Notes: a model not told the origin generated them from the letters alone. A stretch of 64,000 nt of DNA from Streptomyces caelestis (GCF_014205255.1 NZ_JACHNE010000001.1:1550001-1614000), one strand, 5' to 3'; positions 1-8,182 are shown, counted from the stretch's first letter. A program made the numbers and translations.

Positions 1-334
1 CCGCCAGCTCCTCGTCCAGCGAGCGCCTGGAGCGCCAGTTGGACGGCACGCGCGCGGGGTCGCGCACGACGTACCCGGAGACCCAGATGCGCTTGGACTC
101 CATGTCCTCGTCGTTCACGCCGGTGTTGCCGACGTGCGGTGCGGTCATCACCACGACCTGGCGGTGGTATGAGGGGTCGGTCAGGGTCTCCTGGTAGCCG
201 GTCATGCCGGTGGAGAACACCGCTTCGCCGAAGGTCTCCCCCACGGCCCCGTAGGCACGGCCGCGGAAGACCCGGCCGTCCTCCAGGACGAGTACGGCGG
301 GAGTTTTGGCGGCTCCCCTGGTGGAGGTGGTCAT
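1..334 (-). CDS. carA: Carbamoyl-phosphate synthase small subunit, N-terminal part (cut by window edge)
   Basis: This is the glutamine amidotransferase subunit of carbamoyl-phosphate synthase, which supplies ammonia for carbamoyl phosphate in pyrimidine and arginine synthesis. Only about the first 111 residues are present; the gene continues past base 1. The visible part has the CarA N-terminal pattern: [16 protein letters not shown], then [20 protein letters not shown], then an [11 protein letters not shown] block. The ATG start at 334-332 overlaps the stop of the preceding gene by 4 nt (ATGA), so translation is probably coupled. It is the last visible gene of the pyr operon. The class-I glutaminase catalytic triad lies outside the window, so intactness cannot be judged. 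Confidence 0.95.
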   Translation of the reverse strand, partial: MTTSTRGAAKTPAVLVLEDGRVFRGRAYGAVGETFGEAVFSTGMTGYQETLTDPSYHRQVVVMTAPHVGNTGVNDEDMESKRIWVSGYVVRDPARVPSNWRSRRSLDEELA

Positions 335-900
335 CGTTCGGCGCCTTCCCTGCTGTTCGTTTCGATCATTGCGTTGATGGCCTCGACCCACTCGTTGTGC
401 TCGGCCGCGTGGTCGGAGCGGAAGCCGGAGTCGATCAGCCGGTCGCCGTGCTCCCAGGTGACGACGAGCAGGCCGCCCTCGGTGAGCACCTTGCCCGCGA
501 TGCCCTTGTCGAGCCGGGCCTCGCGGAGCTGTGCGGCCGGGACGAAGAAGTCGCTCGCCCCGGGGCGTACGACGTCCAGCCCGGCGTCCGTGAGCATGAG
601 CTCGGCGCGGCTGCGGGTGCCCAGGCCGTGCGCGACGATGCGGTCGAGCCACTGTCCGGCGGTGGTGGATCCGTGGTAGCGGCCGCTCGTCGTCAGGCGC
701 ACGGGGCCCGTCTCGTCCGGGGGCGTGGGCAGCTCGGGCAGGTCGCCCTGGAGCGTGCCGCGCCACTTCCAGCCCTCGCGCATCAGCCAGTAGACGAGCG
801 CGACGAACAGGGCGAGGCCGACGACCCAGCCGATGCGAGCGGCCCAGTCGGTCACTTGCGCCGATTCCTTCTCGGCGGCGAGCAGGAGTACAGGTGTCAC
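331..900 (-). CDS. Membrane-anchored PH-like domain protein of the pyrimidine operon
   Basis: This 189-residue protein of unknown function sits between pyrC and carA. The GTG start at 900-898 overlaps the pyrC stop (GTGA) and its stop overlaps the carA start (ATGA), so it is translationally coupled on both sides. One membrane helix lies near residues 20-38 ([17 protein letters not shown]), followed by a globular domain of roughly 140 residues. That domain contains [27 protein letters not shown] sequence and ends in [11 protein letters not shown], consistent with the bacterial PH-like fold annotated at this locus in actinomycetes. No catalytic motif is visible. Its position suggests a role linked to pyrimidine supply or to tethering an enzyme at the membrane, but that is inference from context only. 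A longer reading frame exists upstream but would run into pyrC. Confidence 0.8.
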   Translation of the reverse strand: MTPVLLLAAEKESAQVTDWAARIGWVVGLALFVALVYWLMREGWKWRGTLQGDLPELPTPPDETGPVRLTTSGRYHGSTTAGQWLDRIVAHGLGTRSRAELMLTDAGLDVVRPGASDFFVPAAQLREARLDKGIAGKVLTEGGLLVVTWEHGDRLIDSGFRSDHAAEHNEWVEAINAMIETNSREGAER

Positions 901-2189
901 GTGAGCTTCCCGTCGACGAGCGTGGCCTTGCCCCGCAGCCACGTGTGCGTCACACGGCCCGGCAGCTCACGACCCTCATAGGGGGTGTTGCGGCTGCGCG
1001 AGGCGAAGCCCGCGGGTTCCACGAGCCCACGGTATGCCGTGTCGACCAGGGTGAGGTTGGCGGGCTCACCTGCCGAGACGGGACGGCCCTGGCCCGTGGC
1101 CTGTCCGATCTGCGCGGGCTTGACGGACATCCGGTCGGCGACGCCGGCCCAGTCCAGCAGGCCCGTGTCGACCATGGTCTCCTGCACCACTGACAACGCC
1201 GTCTCCAGGCCGACCATGCCCATGGCTGCGGCGGCCCACTCACAGTCCTTGTCCTCGTGCGGGTGCGGGGCGTGGTCGGTGGCGACGATGTCGATCGTGC
1301 CGTCGGCGAGCGCCTCGCGCAGGGCCATCACGTCGCGCTCGGTGCGCAGCGGCGGGTTGACCTTGTAGACGGGGTTGTACGTCCGGACCAGTTCGTCGGT
1401 GAGGAGCAGGTGGTGCGGGGTGACCTCGGCGGTGACGGCGATACCGCGGGACTTGGCCCAGCGGACGATCTCGACGGACCCGGCGGTCGACAGGTGGCAG
1501 ATGTGGACGCGCGAGCCGACGTGGTCGGCGAGCAGGACATCCCGGGCGATGATCGATTCTTCGGCCACCGCGGGCCAGCCCCCGAGTCCCAGCTCGGCGG
1601 AGACGACGCCCTCGTTCATCTCGGCGCCCTCGGTCAGCCGCGGCTCCTGCGCGTGCTGCGCGACGACACCGCCGAAGGCCTTCACGTACTCCAGGGCGCG
1701 GCGCATGATCACGGCGTCGTGGACGCACTTGCCGTCGTCGGAGAAGACCGTGACGCCGGCGGCCGATTCGTGCATGGCGCCCAGTTCGGCGAGCTTCTTG
1801 CCCTCCAGGCCGACGGTGACGGCGCCGATCGGCTGGACGTCGCAGTAGCCGTGCTCCTTGCCGAGCCGCCAGACCTGCTCGACGACACCGGCGGTGTCGG
1901 CGACCGGGAAGGTGTTGGCCATGGCGAACACGGTGGTGTAGCCGCCGGAGGCCGCGGCGCGGGTACCGGTGAGGACGGTCTCGGAGTCCTCCCGGCCCGG
2001 CTCGCGCAGATGGGTGTGCAGGTCGACCAGGCCCGGCAGCAGCACCCTGCCCTCGGCCTCGACGACCTCGGCGCCCTCGCCCTCGGCGGACAGCCCGCTG
2101 CCCACCTCGGCGATGGTCCCGCCGTCGATCAGCACGTCCTGCGGCTCGCCGCCGAGCACCTTCGCACCACGGATCAGGATCTTGCTCAT
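897..2189 (-). CDS. pyrC: Dihydroorotase
   Basis: Dihydroorotase (amidohydrolase family) cyclises carbamoyl-aspartate to dihydroorotate, the third step of UMP synthesis. The 430-residue length is normal. Motifs seen are the metal-binding [10 protein letters not shown] near residues 56-65, HAQEP and HICHLS in the middle, and the late ATDHAPHP motif with the catalytic Asp. The ATG at 2189 lies 5 nt from the pyrB stop and the gene overlaps the next one by 4 nt, so it is part of one transcript from pyrR to carA. Expression should follow PyrR control of the operon. Confidence 0.97.
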   Translation of the reverse strand: MSKILIRGAKVLGGEPQDVLIDGGTIAEVGSGLSAEGEGAEVVEAEGRVLLPGLVDLHTHLREPGREDSETVLTGTRAAASGGYTTVFAMANTFPVADTAGVVEQVWRLGKEHGYCDVQPIGAVTVGLEGKKLAELGAMHESAAGVTVFSDDGKCVHDAVIMRRALEYVKAFGGVVAQHAQEPRLTEGAEMNEGVVSAELGLGGWPAVAEESIIARDVLLADHVGSRVHICHLSTAGSVEIVRWAKSRGIAVTAEVTPHHLLLTDELVRTYNPVYKVNPPLRTERDVMALREALADGTIDIVATDHAPHPHEDKDCEWAAAAMGMVGLETALSVVQETMVDTGLLDWAGVADRMSVKPAQIGQATGQGRPVSAGEPANLTLVDTAYRGLVEPAGFASRSRNTPYEGRELPGRVTHTWLRGKATLVDGKLT

Positions 2190-2194
2190 CTGTC

Positions 2195-3172
2195 TTACTT
2201 CTCCTCGGTACGGGTGTGGGTGACGGCGGGTTCGTTTCCGCCCAGCAGCAGGTACAGGACGGCCATCCGGATGGAGACTCCGTTCGCGACCTGCTCGACG
2301 ACGGTGCAGCGGTCGGAGTCGGCGACCTCGGCGGTGATCTCCATGCCGCGGACCATCGGGCCGGGGTGCATCACGACGGCGTGCTCGGGCATCCGCGCCA
2401 TGCGGTCGCCGTCGAGGCCGTAGCGCCGGGAGTACTCGCGCTCGGTCGGGAAGAACGCGGCGTTCATCCGCTCGCGCTGGACGCGCAGCATCATCACCGC
2501 GTCGGACTTGGGCAGCGTGCTGTCGAGGTCGTACGACACCTCGCAGGGCCAGGTCTCGATGCCGACGGGCACCAGGGTCGGCGGGGCGACGAGGGTGACC
2601 TCGGCGCCGAGGGTGTGCAGCAGGTCGACGTTGGAGCGGGCGACCCGGCTGTGCAGGACGTCACCGACGATGGTGATGCGCTTGCCTTCGAGGTCCTGGC
2701 CGATCCCGGCGTCCGGACCGATCAGGCGGCGGCGCATGGTGAAGGCGTCCAGCAGGGCCTGGGTGGGGTGCTGGTGGGTGCCGTCACCGGCGTTGACGAC
2801 GACCGCGTCGATCCAGCCGGAGTTCGCCAGCCGGTACGGGGCTCCGGAGGCGCCGTGCCGGATGACCACGGCGTCGACGCCCATGGCTTCCAGGGTCTGG
2901 GCGGTGTCCTTCAGGGACTCGCCCTTGGACACGCTCGAACCCTTGGCGGAGAAGTTGATGACGTCCGCGGAGAGCCGCTTCTCGGCGGCCTCGAAGGAGA
3001 TCCGGGTCCGGGTGGAGTCCTCGAAGAAGAGGTTGACGATCGTGCGGCCGCGCAGGGTCGGCAGCTTCTTGATCGGCCGGTCGGCGACCCGGGCCATCTC
3101 CTCGGCGGTGTCGAGGATCAGGACGGCGTCGTCGCGGGTGAGGTCGGCGGCCGAGATGAGATGACGCTGCAT
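2195..3172 (-). CDS. pyrB: Aspartate carbamoyltransferase catalytic subunit
   Basis: PyrB joins carbamoyl phosphate to aspartate, the committed pyrimidine step. The 325-residue protein has the carbamoyl-phosphate-binding [13 protein letters not shown] motif near residue 50, [14 protein letters not shown] mid-protein, and the C-terminal HPGPMVRG. No regulatory pyrI gene is present, as expected for Gram-positive-type enzymes that are not allosteric in the E. coli manner. It follows pyrR after a 99-nt gap and precedes pyrC by 5 nt. The ATG start is at 3172. Confidence 0.97.
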   Translation of the reverse strand: MQRHLISAADLTRDDAVLILDTAEEMARVADRPIKKLPTLRGRTIVNLFFEDSTRTRISFEAAEKRLSADVINFSAKGSSVSKGESLKDTAQTLEAMGVDAVVIRHGASGAPYRLANSGWIDAVVVNAGDGTHQHPTQALLDAFTMRRRLIGPDAGIGQDLEGKRITIVGDVLHSRVARSNVDLLHTLGAEVTLVAPPTLVPVGIETWPCEVSYDLDSTLPKSDAVMMLRVQRERMNAAFFPTEREYSRRYGLDGDRMARMPEHAVVMHPGPMVRGMEITAEVADSDRCTVVEQVANGVSIRMAVLYLLLGGNEPAVTHTRTEEK

Positions 3173-3271
3173 CTGTCAGGCTCCGTAAGGCAGTTCAGCT
3201 GGAGAAATAGGGCAGACGGGGGCGCGAGGACGCACCGAGCCGGCGTACGACAGCGGCGTACGCCTGGAGCG

Positions 3272-3838
3272 CTACTGGGCGGTCTGCTTGGCACCGAGCA
3301 GCACGGTGTCGCGACCGTCCTCCTCGGCGAGCTGGACCTTGACCGTCTCCCGCAACGACGTGGGGAGGTTCTTGCCGACGTAGTCGGCGCGGATGGGCAG
3401 TTCGCGGTGGCCGCGGTCGACGAGGACCGCGAGCTGTACCGCGCGGGGGCGCCCGATGTCGTTCAGGGCGTCGAGGGCGGCGCGGATGGTGCGGCCGGAG
3501 AAGAGGACGTCGTCGACGAGGACGACGAGCTTGCCGTCGATGCCGTCACCGGGGATCTCGGTGCGGGCCAGCGCACGCGGCGGGTGCATGCGCAGGTCGT
3601 CGCGGTACATGGTGATGTCGAGCGAGCCGCACGGAACCTTGCGCTCGGTGATCTGCTCGAGCTTGTCGGCGATCCGCCGGGCGAGGAAGACGCCCCGGGT
3701 CGGAATGCCGAGGAGCACCACGTCGTCGGCGCCTTTCGCGCGTTCGACGATCTCGTGGGCGATGCGGGTCAGTACCCGTGCGATGTCGGGCCCTTCGAGA
3801 ACGGGCCGGGCATCGGACTGCGAGTCGTGCGTGTCCAT
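3272..3838 (-). CDS. pyrR: Bifunctional pyr operon regulator / uracil phosphoribosyltransferase
   Basis: PyrR binds pyr mRNA when UMP/UTP is high and also has uracil phosphoribosyltransferase activity. The 188-residue protein carries the PRPP-binding loop [13 protein letters not shown] near residues 117-129 and GIPTRG near residue 44. It is the first gene of the operon. An ATG start at 3838-3836 is preceded by a strong AAGGAGG (3855-3849) with 10-nt spacing. A PyrR-binding-type hairpin sits directly upstream of that site (separate entry), pointing to autoregulation at translation, as described in mycobacteria. No transcription terminator is visible in the leader. Confidence 0.95.
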   Translation of the reverse strand: MDTHDSQSDARPVLEGPDIARVLTRIAHEIVERAKGADDVVLLGIPTRGVFLARRIADKLEQITERKVPCGSLDITMYRDDLRMHPPRALARTEIPGDGIDGKLVVLVDDVLFSGRTIRAALDALNDIGRPRAVQLAVLVDRGHRELPIRADYVGKNLPTSLRETVKVQLAEEDGRDTVLLGAKQTAQ

Positions 3839-3856
3839 ATGAAACGGACCTCCTTC

Positions 3857-3874
3857 TCCGCCTCACGGGACGGA
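3857..3874 (-). promoter_or_regulatory. Putative PyrR-binding hairpin in the pyrR leader mRNA
   Basis: Read on the minus strand, the leader contains UCCG-UCCCGUGAGG-CGGA: a 4-bp stem closing a loop that matches the conserved PyrR binding-loop core (UCCNGNGAGG). The hairpin ends 2 nt before the AAGGAGG ribosome binding site of pyrR at 3855-3849. PyrR bound here would block ribosome access. The match and the spacing are read directly; the regulatory role is inferred from Bacillus and mycobacterial PyrR work. Confidence 0.7.
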
Positions 3875-4005
3875 CCTTAAAGGACGTCGGGATTGCGCCA
3901 CCCACGGTAGCAGGCCCTCGATGTCGCCCGAACGGCCCCCTCGGATCACCCACTCGGCCTAACGGAATGCCGATACCACGGAAGAGTCGGTGCGGACCAT
4001 TCGGC

Positions 4006-4048
4006 TTGACGCGGCAGAGTAACGCTGCGTAACCTCACAGTGAGTTAC
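4006..4048 (+). promoter_or_regulatory. bldD promoter with overlapping BldD self-operator
   Basis: A candidate sigma-HrdB-type promoter is TTGACG (4006-4011), an 18-nt spacer, then TAACCT (4030-4035). The -10 box lies inside an inverted repeat, GTAACCTCAC at 4029-4038 and GTGAGTTAC at 4040-4048, which is perfect apart from one extra C. The core TCACaGTGA matches the published BldD target consensus (AGTGA-n-TCAC family), and BldD is known to repress its own gene in S. coelicolor. The transcription start was not determined here. Confidence 0.65.
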
Positions 4049-4104
4049 CAGCCGCGCGGCCTGGCACCCACGCCAGACGCGTCGACACAGTGCCGGGGAG
4101 CTAT

Positions 4105-4608
4105 ATGTCCAGCGAATACGCCAAACAGCTCGGGGCCAAGCTCCGGGCGATCCGCACCCAGCAGGGCCTTTCCCTCCACGGTGTCGAGGAGAAGTCCCAG
4201 GGACGCTGGAAGGCGGTCGTGGTCGGTTCGTACGAGCGCGGCGACCGTGCCGTGACCGTGCAGCGCCTCGCCGAGCTGGCGGATTTCTACGGCGTTCCGG
4301 TGCAGGAGCTGCTCCCGGGCACCACCCCGGGCGGCGCCGCCGAGCCGCCGCCGAAGCTGGTTCTGGACCTGGAACGGCTGGCCACGGTGCCGGCCGAGAA
4401 GGCGGGCCCTCTTCAGCGCTACGCGGCCACGATCCAGTCGCAGCGCGGTGACTACAACGGCAAGGTGCTCTCGATCCGCCAGGACGACCTGCGCACACTC
4501 GCCGTCATCTACGACCAGTCTCCGTCCGTCCTCACGGAGCAGCTGATCAGCTGGGGTGTCCTGGACGCGGACGCGCGCCGCGCGGTGGCGTCCCACGAGG
4601 AGGCCTGA
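4105..4608 (+). CDS. bldD: BldD, c-di-GMP-dependent master repressor of development
   Basis: BldD represses sporulation genes during vegetative growth. Two DNA-bound subunits are bridged by tetrameric c-di-GMP. The 167-residue protein has an N-terminal Xre-type helix-turn-helix (residues about 9-67) and a small C-terminal effector domain. The c-di-GMP signature RGD-x8-RQDD is intact, with R114, D116, R125 and D128 in the expected places. I chose the ATG at 4105, preceded by GGGGAG at 4095-4100, rather than an upstream in-frame GTG, because the protein then begins MSSEYAKQLG as in known BldD. An operator overlaps its promoter, and a strong hairpin follows at 4637-4682. Confidence 0.97.
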   Translation: MSSEYAKQLGAKLRAIRTQQGLSLHGVEEKSQGRWKAVVVGSYERGDRAVTVQRLAELADFYGVPVQELLPGTTPGGAAEPPPKLVLDLERLATVPAEKAGPLQRYAATIQSQRGDYNGKVLSIRQDDLRTLAVIYDQSPSVLTEQLISWGVLDADARRAVASHEEA

Positions 4609-4636
4609 CCGCTCCGGGGGGGGACAGCAGAAACGT

Positions 4637-4682
4637 GCCGCCGGGGTGGCCGGAACCACATGGTTCCGGCCACCCCGGCGGC
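4637..4682 (+). terminator. bldD terminator hairpin (22-bp perfect arms)
   Basis: Arms 4637-4658 and 4661-4682 are perfect reverse complements with a 2-nt centre (CA), beginning 28 nt after the bldD stop. There is no T-tract, which is usual for streptomycete terminators. It lies between convergent bldD and nusB, next to a second independent hairpin. Confidence 0.85.
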
Positions 4683-4714
4683 GTTCTGAGGGCCTGGCAG
4701 CCCTCGAACGCAGG

Positions 4715-4764
4715 GGAACGCCGGAGGGCCCGCAGCAGTAGCGCTGCGGGCCCTCCAGCGTTCC
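4715..4764 (-). terminator. nusB-side terminator hairpin (22-bp arms, one G-T mismatch)
   Basis: Arms 4715-4736 and 4743-4764 pair over 22 positions with one mismatch that can form G-U in RNA; the loop is 6 nt. It lies 11 nt past the nusB stop and probably ends efp-nusB transcription on the minus strand, while also acting as a second barrier to transcripts from bldD. Confidence 0.85.
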
Positions 4765-4775
4765 GTCTGTCTGTC

Positions 4776-5210
4776 TCAGACCTCGTCGCGGCGGAGCGAG
4801 GGCTTGAGCTCCTTCAGCCGTCCGAGCAGGCCGTTCACGAACGAGGGCGACTCGTCCGTGGAGAACTCCTTCGCGAGCTGCACCATCTCGTCGAGGACGA
4901 CGGCGTCCGGGGTCCCGTCGACCCAGATCAGCTCATAGGCGCCGAGCCGCAGGATGTTGCGGTCGACGACCGGCATCCGGTCGAGCGTCCAGCCGACCGA
5001 GTACTGGGCGATCAGCTCGTCGATGCGCTTCGCGTGCTCCGCGTAGCCCTCGACCAGCTCCATCGTGTACTCGCTGACCGGCGGCTGCCGGGTGTCCGCC
5101 CGAGAGAGCCGAACCCAGTCCGCGAGGACCGTCAGGACGTCGGCGCCGCGCTGGTCGCCCTCGAAGAGGATCTGGAAGGCGCGCTTGCGGGCCGTGTTGC
5201 GGGCAGCCAC
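4776..5210 (-). CDS. nusB: Transcription antitermination factor NusB
   Basis: NusB binds boxA RNA with NusE (S10) and promotes antitermination of rRNA transcription. The 144-residue all-helical protein begins MAARNTARKRAFQILFEGDQR and contains the conserved DRNILRLGAYELIWVDGTPDAVVLDEMVQLAKEF-type core (residues about 83-117) and the terminal FVNGLLGRL. It follows efp by 2 nt, so the two are co-transcribed. A terminator-like hairpin follows at 4715-4764. Confidence 0.96.
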   Translation of the reverse strand: MAARNTARKRAFQILFEGDQRGADVLTVLADWVRLSRADTRQPPVSEYTMELVEGYAEHAKRIDELIAQYSVGWTLDRMPVVDRNILRLGAYELIWVDGTPDAVVLDEMVQLAKEFSTDESPSFVNGLLGRLKELKPSLRRDEV

Positions 5211-5212
5211 GG

Positions 5213-5779
5213 TTAGCTGTTCACCCGGCCGAGGTAGTCGCTGGTGCGGGTGTCGACCTTGATCTTCTCACCGGTGGTGATGAAGAGCGGGACCTGGATC
5301 TGGTGACCGGTCTCCAGCGTGGCGGGCTTGGTGCCGCCGGTGGAGCGGTCGCCCTGGACGCCCGGCTCGGTCTCCTGGACGGTCAGCTCGACGGCGGCCG
5401 GCAGCTCGACGAAGAGCACCTCGCCCTCGTGCTGGGCGACCGTGGCCGTGAAGCCCTCGACGAGGAAGTTGGCGGCGTCGCCGACGGCCTTGCGGTCGAC
5501 CATGAGCTGGTCGTAGGTCTCCATGTCCATGAAGACGAAGTAGTCGCCGTCCATGTAGGAGAACTGCATGTCGCGCTTGTCGACGGTGGCCGTTTCGACC
5601 TTGACGCCGGCGTTGAAGGTCTTGTCGACGACCTTGCCGGAGAGCACGTTCTTGAGCTTGGTGCGCACGAAGGCCGGGCCCTTGCCGGGCTTGACGTGCT
5701 GGAACTCGACGACGGACCAGAGCTGGCCGCCTTCGAGCTTGAGCACCATGCCGTTCTTGAGGTCGTTCGTGGAAGCCAC
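5213..5779 (-). CDS. efp: Translation elongation factor P
   Basis: EF-P relieves ribosome stalling at polyproline stretches. The 188-residue, three-domain protein starts at GTG 5779 (reading [19 protein letters not shown]). The reading frame stays open for 48 more codons upstream, but that stretch has no EF-P character and overlaps the neighbouring gene. The domain I tip loop is KPGKGPA, the form with a lysine flanked by prolines seen in actinobacterial EF-P, which acts without beta-lysylation. No epmA or epmB genes are nearby. The C-terminal signature [18 protein letters not shown] is intact. Confidence 0.95.
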   Translation of the reverse strand: MASTNDLKNGMVLKLEGGQLWSVVEFQHVKPGKGPAFVRTKLKNVLSGKVVDKTFNAGVKVETATVDKRDMQFSYMDGDYFVFMDMETYDQLMVDRKAVGDAANFLVEGFTATVAQHEGEVLFVELPAAVELTVQETEPGVQGDRSTGGTKPATLETGHQIQVPLFITTGEKIKVDTRTSDYLGRVNS

Positions 5780-5828
5780 GGTTGCGGAATCTCCTGGACT
5801 GACGTACGACCCCGGGGCACGCACCTGC

Positions 5829-6944
5829 CTACAGGGCGAGCAGCTCCTTGGTCGTGATGGTAAGTAGCTCGGGTCCGCCATCCGCCTCGGGGCGGACGAC
5901 GAGCGTGTCATCGATCCGGACACCGCCCCGTCCCGGGAGGTGGACCCCAGGTTCGACGGTGACCGGCACGCAAGCGTCCAGTTTACCCATGGCCGCGGGA
6001 CTCAATTGAGGGTCCTCGTCGATTTCGAGCCCCACCCCGTGTCCGGTCAGGGCCGTGAGGCCCTCCGTGTACCCCGCGGAGTCGAGCACCTGACGGGCGG
6101 CGCGGTCGACGTCCCGGCAGGCGGCGCCGGGTACCAGGCTCTCACGTCCGGCGCGCTGCGCCGCGAAGACCAGGTCGTACAGCTCGATCTGCCAGTCCGC
6201 CGGAGAGGTGCCGATGACGAAGGTCCGGCCGATCTCGCAGCGGTAGCCGCGGTACGTCGCACCGAGGCAGACGGAGAGGAAGTCGCCCTCCTCGACGCGG
6301 CGGTCGGTCGGCCGGTGCCCGGGCCGTCCGGCGTTCGGCCCCGTGGCGACGGAGGTGGGGAAGGCCGGGCCGTCCGCCCCGTGGTCCACGAGGCGCCTTT
6401 CGAGCTCCAGGGCGAGATGGCGCTCGGTCCGCCCGACGAGGATGGACTCCAGCAGTTCACCGAGGGCCTGGTCGGTGATCTCGGCGCCGATGCGGAGGCA
6501 GGAGATCTCCTCCTCGTCCTTGACGACCCTGAGCTGCTCGGCCGCGCCGCCGAGGTTGGCCAGGCGCAGCCGGGGGGCGACCGAGCCGAGGGCGCGGTGC
6601 CGGGCCACGGTGAGGTGATGCTCCTCCACGGCGAGGGAGTCGGCACCCTGGGCTGCGGCGATGCCGACGGCCGCGACGGCCGGGTCGCCCCCGCCGACAC
6701 CGGGCAGGGTCTGTACGCGCAAGGCCTCATCGGGGCGCTCCTGCGCAGGGCGGTCGGCCGTCGGGCCGGCGCACAGCAGGAGGTCCTGTTCCTCGGTCCT
6801 GCCCAGCAGCAGAACGGCGCCGTGCGGGGCGGCGCCCGCGAGATAGCGCACATTGGCGGGGCGGGAGACCAGCGCCGCCGCGCTGCCGCCCGCGTTGCAG
6901 TATTCCCTCAGACGCGTCCGGCGGGCCGCGTACACCTCTGACAT
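5829..6944 (-). CDS. M24 (Xaa-Pro aminopeptidase-like) protein with altered metal site
   Basis: The 371-residue protein has the two-domain layout of Xaa-Pro peptidases: a creatinase N-like domain (about 1-135) and a pita-bread M24 domain (about 143-365). It is upstream of efp and nusB on the same strand, with its stop 49 nt before efp, a pairing common in Firmicutes and actinomycetes. The five usual metal ligands (D, D, H, E, E) read here as C226, E237, H302, E331 and D345. The surrounding framework ([37 protein letters not shown]) is well kept. Loss of the first Asp to Cys and the D/E swaps make normal dinuclear catalysis doubtful, so it may be inactive, use another metal, or have a binding role. 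Confidence 0.85.
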   Translation of the reverse strand: MSEVYAARRTRLREYCNAGGSAAALVSRPANVRYLAGAAPHGAVLLLGRTEEQDLLLCAGPTADRPAQERPDEALRVQTLPGVGGGDPAVAAVGIAAAQGADSLAVEEHHLTVARHRALGSVAPRLRLANLGGAAEQLRVVKDEEEISCLRIGAEITDQALGELLESILVGRTERHLALELERRLVDHGADGPAFPTSVATGPNAGRPGHRPTDRRVEEGDFLSVCLGATYRGYRCEIGRTFVIGTSPADWQIELYDLVFAAQRAGRESLVPGAACRDVDRAARQVLDSAGYTEGLTALTGHGVGLEIDEDPQLSPAAMGKLDACVPVTVEPGVHLPGRGGVRIDDTLVVRPEADGGPELLTITTKELLAL

Positions 6945-7100
6945 GACCCGAGCCTACGAGCGCCGGGGGAATGTCGCCGGTCGGGAGGGCCGAGTGGGGG
7001 TCGCCCGCGACGGCTGGGCGGTACGCCCGACCCGTAGCCCGGCGTCTCAGTGTCCTGGGCGTCGGAGCTGAGGCCGGGGCGTTGCGCAGCCCGGCGCGAC

Positions 7101-7190
7101 GGGGTGCCGCTGCGCCCACCCTCCCCCAAGCTCTCGGCTTCGCTCGAGCAGGGGGGACCCCCATCGCCCCAGCGGCACGACTGCCCGCAG
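7101..7190. repeat. Intergenic repeat interrupted by a 45-bp palindromic element
   Basis: This gap between a kinase-like gene and the M24 gene contains two nested repeats. The outer one (7101-7120 plus 7165-7190) has the same flanks as 49203-49254, including an identical 26-nt stretch (7165-7190 equals 49229-49254). Inside it, 7121-7165 is a 45-bp element that recurs in reverse orientation at 17657-17701 with 44 of 45 bases identical. The inner element has C5, G5-6 and C5 tracts that allow alternative hairpins. Where the other copy of the outer repeat has only 5 nt, this one has the 45-bp element, as if it had inserted. Confidence 0.8.
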
Positions 7191-7207
7191 CTGGAACCAC
7201 ACCCCAG

Positions 7208-8071
7208 CTACCACTGCGGCGGGCTCGCGATGGACCGGGCCAGCACGTCGTCCAGCACCCGCGCCGTCTCCGGGACATCCAGCTGCGAGTTGTCGATGAT
7301 CGGCAGACCGGACCCGTACCACCCGGCCATCCGCCCGTGGATACGGGCGACCTCCTCGTCCGACAGCCGCCGATTGCCCGTGCGCTCCGCGTTGCGTTCC
7401 AGGACGATGTCCAGCCCGGGAAGAAGGACGACCGGCAGCAAGCCGGGCCCGACATGCCGCTTCCAGCCGCCGAGGCCGACGACGGGCCGGTCGGGAAAGA
7501 CCGCGTCGTCGAGGATGCAGGATATGCCGTTGGCCAGGAAGTTCCGCGCGGCGAAGCCGCAGGTGCGGCGAGCGAGGCGGTACTGCGCCTCGGAGTTGTC
7601 GTTCCACCCGGACTGGGGGTCGGCGAAGCCCGAGCGGACCCACTCGCGTACGTCGTCGAGGCTGATGTGCGCCGTGGGGACCCGGCGATGGTCCGCCCAG
7701 TACTTGGCGACGCTGGTCTTCCCGGCACCCGCGGGTCCTATGAGCAGCACGGCGAGCGTCGTACCGGCCGGGTCGGGGACCGCCGTCGCGGGCGGCGCGC
7801 TGGGCATGGCGACCGGACCGCCGGGCGGCAGCGGCACATGGCCGGTGGTGTCCGGCACCGGAGGAACGGAGGCCTGTGGCGGGGGCGCGGCGGACCCGGG
7901 CGGAGGCGCGGGATAACCGGGCGCCGGGGGCGGCGGGGGCACGGGCGCGGACCCCTGGTGGGCGCCCGGGTGGTGCGGACCCGGGTGGTGTGCGGCCGGT
8001 GACCAGCCGACGGCCGGTCCGTGCCCCGGCTGGTGGGGCGGCGGCAGCGGAGAACCCACTGCGTGCTGCAT
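7208..8071 (-). CDS. AAA/zeta-toxin-like P-loop kinase with proline-rich N-terminus
   Basis: The 287-residue protein has a Pro/Gly/Ala/His-rich N-terminal third (about 1-105) with a run of six prolines, then a small P-loop kinase-like domain. The Walker A is GPAGAGKTSVAKYW; other parts are SLDDVREWVRSG, CILDDAVFPDRP and GNRRLSDEEVARIHGRM. This resembles the zeta-toxin/YjdB-like ATPase group, which often phosphorylates small molecules or nucleotide sugars. The substrate is unknown and no antitoxin gene is adjacent, so a toxin role is not supported. ATG at 8071 was chosen because GGAG lies 9 nt upstream; the open frame extends much further but overlaps aroB. Confidence 0.7.
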   Translation of the reverse strand: MQHAVGSPLPPPHQPGHGPAVGWSPAAHHPGPHHPGAHQGSAPVPPPPPAPGYPAPPPGSAAPPPQASVPPVPDTTGHVPLPPGGPVAMPSAPPATAVPDPAGTTLAVLLIGPAGAGKTSVAKYWADHRRVPTAHISLDDVREWVRSGFADPQSGWNDNSEAQYRLARRTCGFAARNFLANGISCILDDAVFPDRPVVGLGGWKRHVGPGLLPVVLLPGLDIVLERNAERTGNRRLSDEEVARIHGRMAGWYGSGLPIIDNSQLDVPETARVLDDVLARSIASPPQW

Positions 8072-8142
8072 CCGGTGCCACTCCGTCTCGTACAGGCGAT
8101 GGGCGCTGACAGCGGGGGCGGAACCCGCTGCTACCGAACGGT

Positions 8143-8182
8143 ACCGCCCCCGGCCATTGTTGTGTGAACGGCCGGGGGCGGT
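8143..8182 (-). terminator. Terminator hairpin after aroB
   Basis: Perfect 13-bp arms (8143-8155 and 8170-8182) enclose a 14-nt loop, 54 nt beyond the aroB stop on the minus strand. The sequence is GC-only in the stem and lacks a T-run. It separates the shikimate operon from the kinase-like gene. Confidence 0.75.

Noticed and set aside
2216..3880. 554-codon plus-strand open frame opposite pyrB and pyrR
   Set aside because: Antisense of two clearly recognised enzymes, no ribosome binding site or motif.
5780..5923. 48-codon N-terminal extension of EF-P
   Set aside because: The extra residues are not EF-P-like and overlap the end of the M24 gene; GTG 5779 gives the normal 188-residue protein.
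7208..8071. Toxin-antitoxin system based on the zeta-like kinase
   Set aside because: No small antitoxin-like gene lies on either side; neighbours are a repeat-filled gap and the aro operon terminator.
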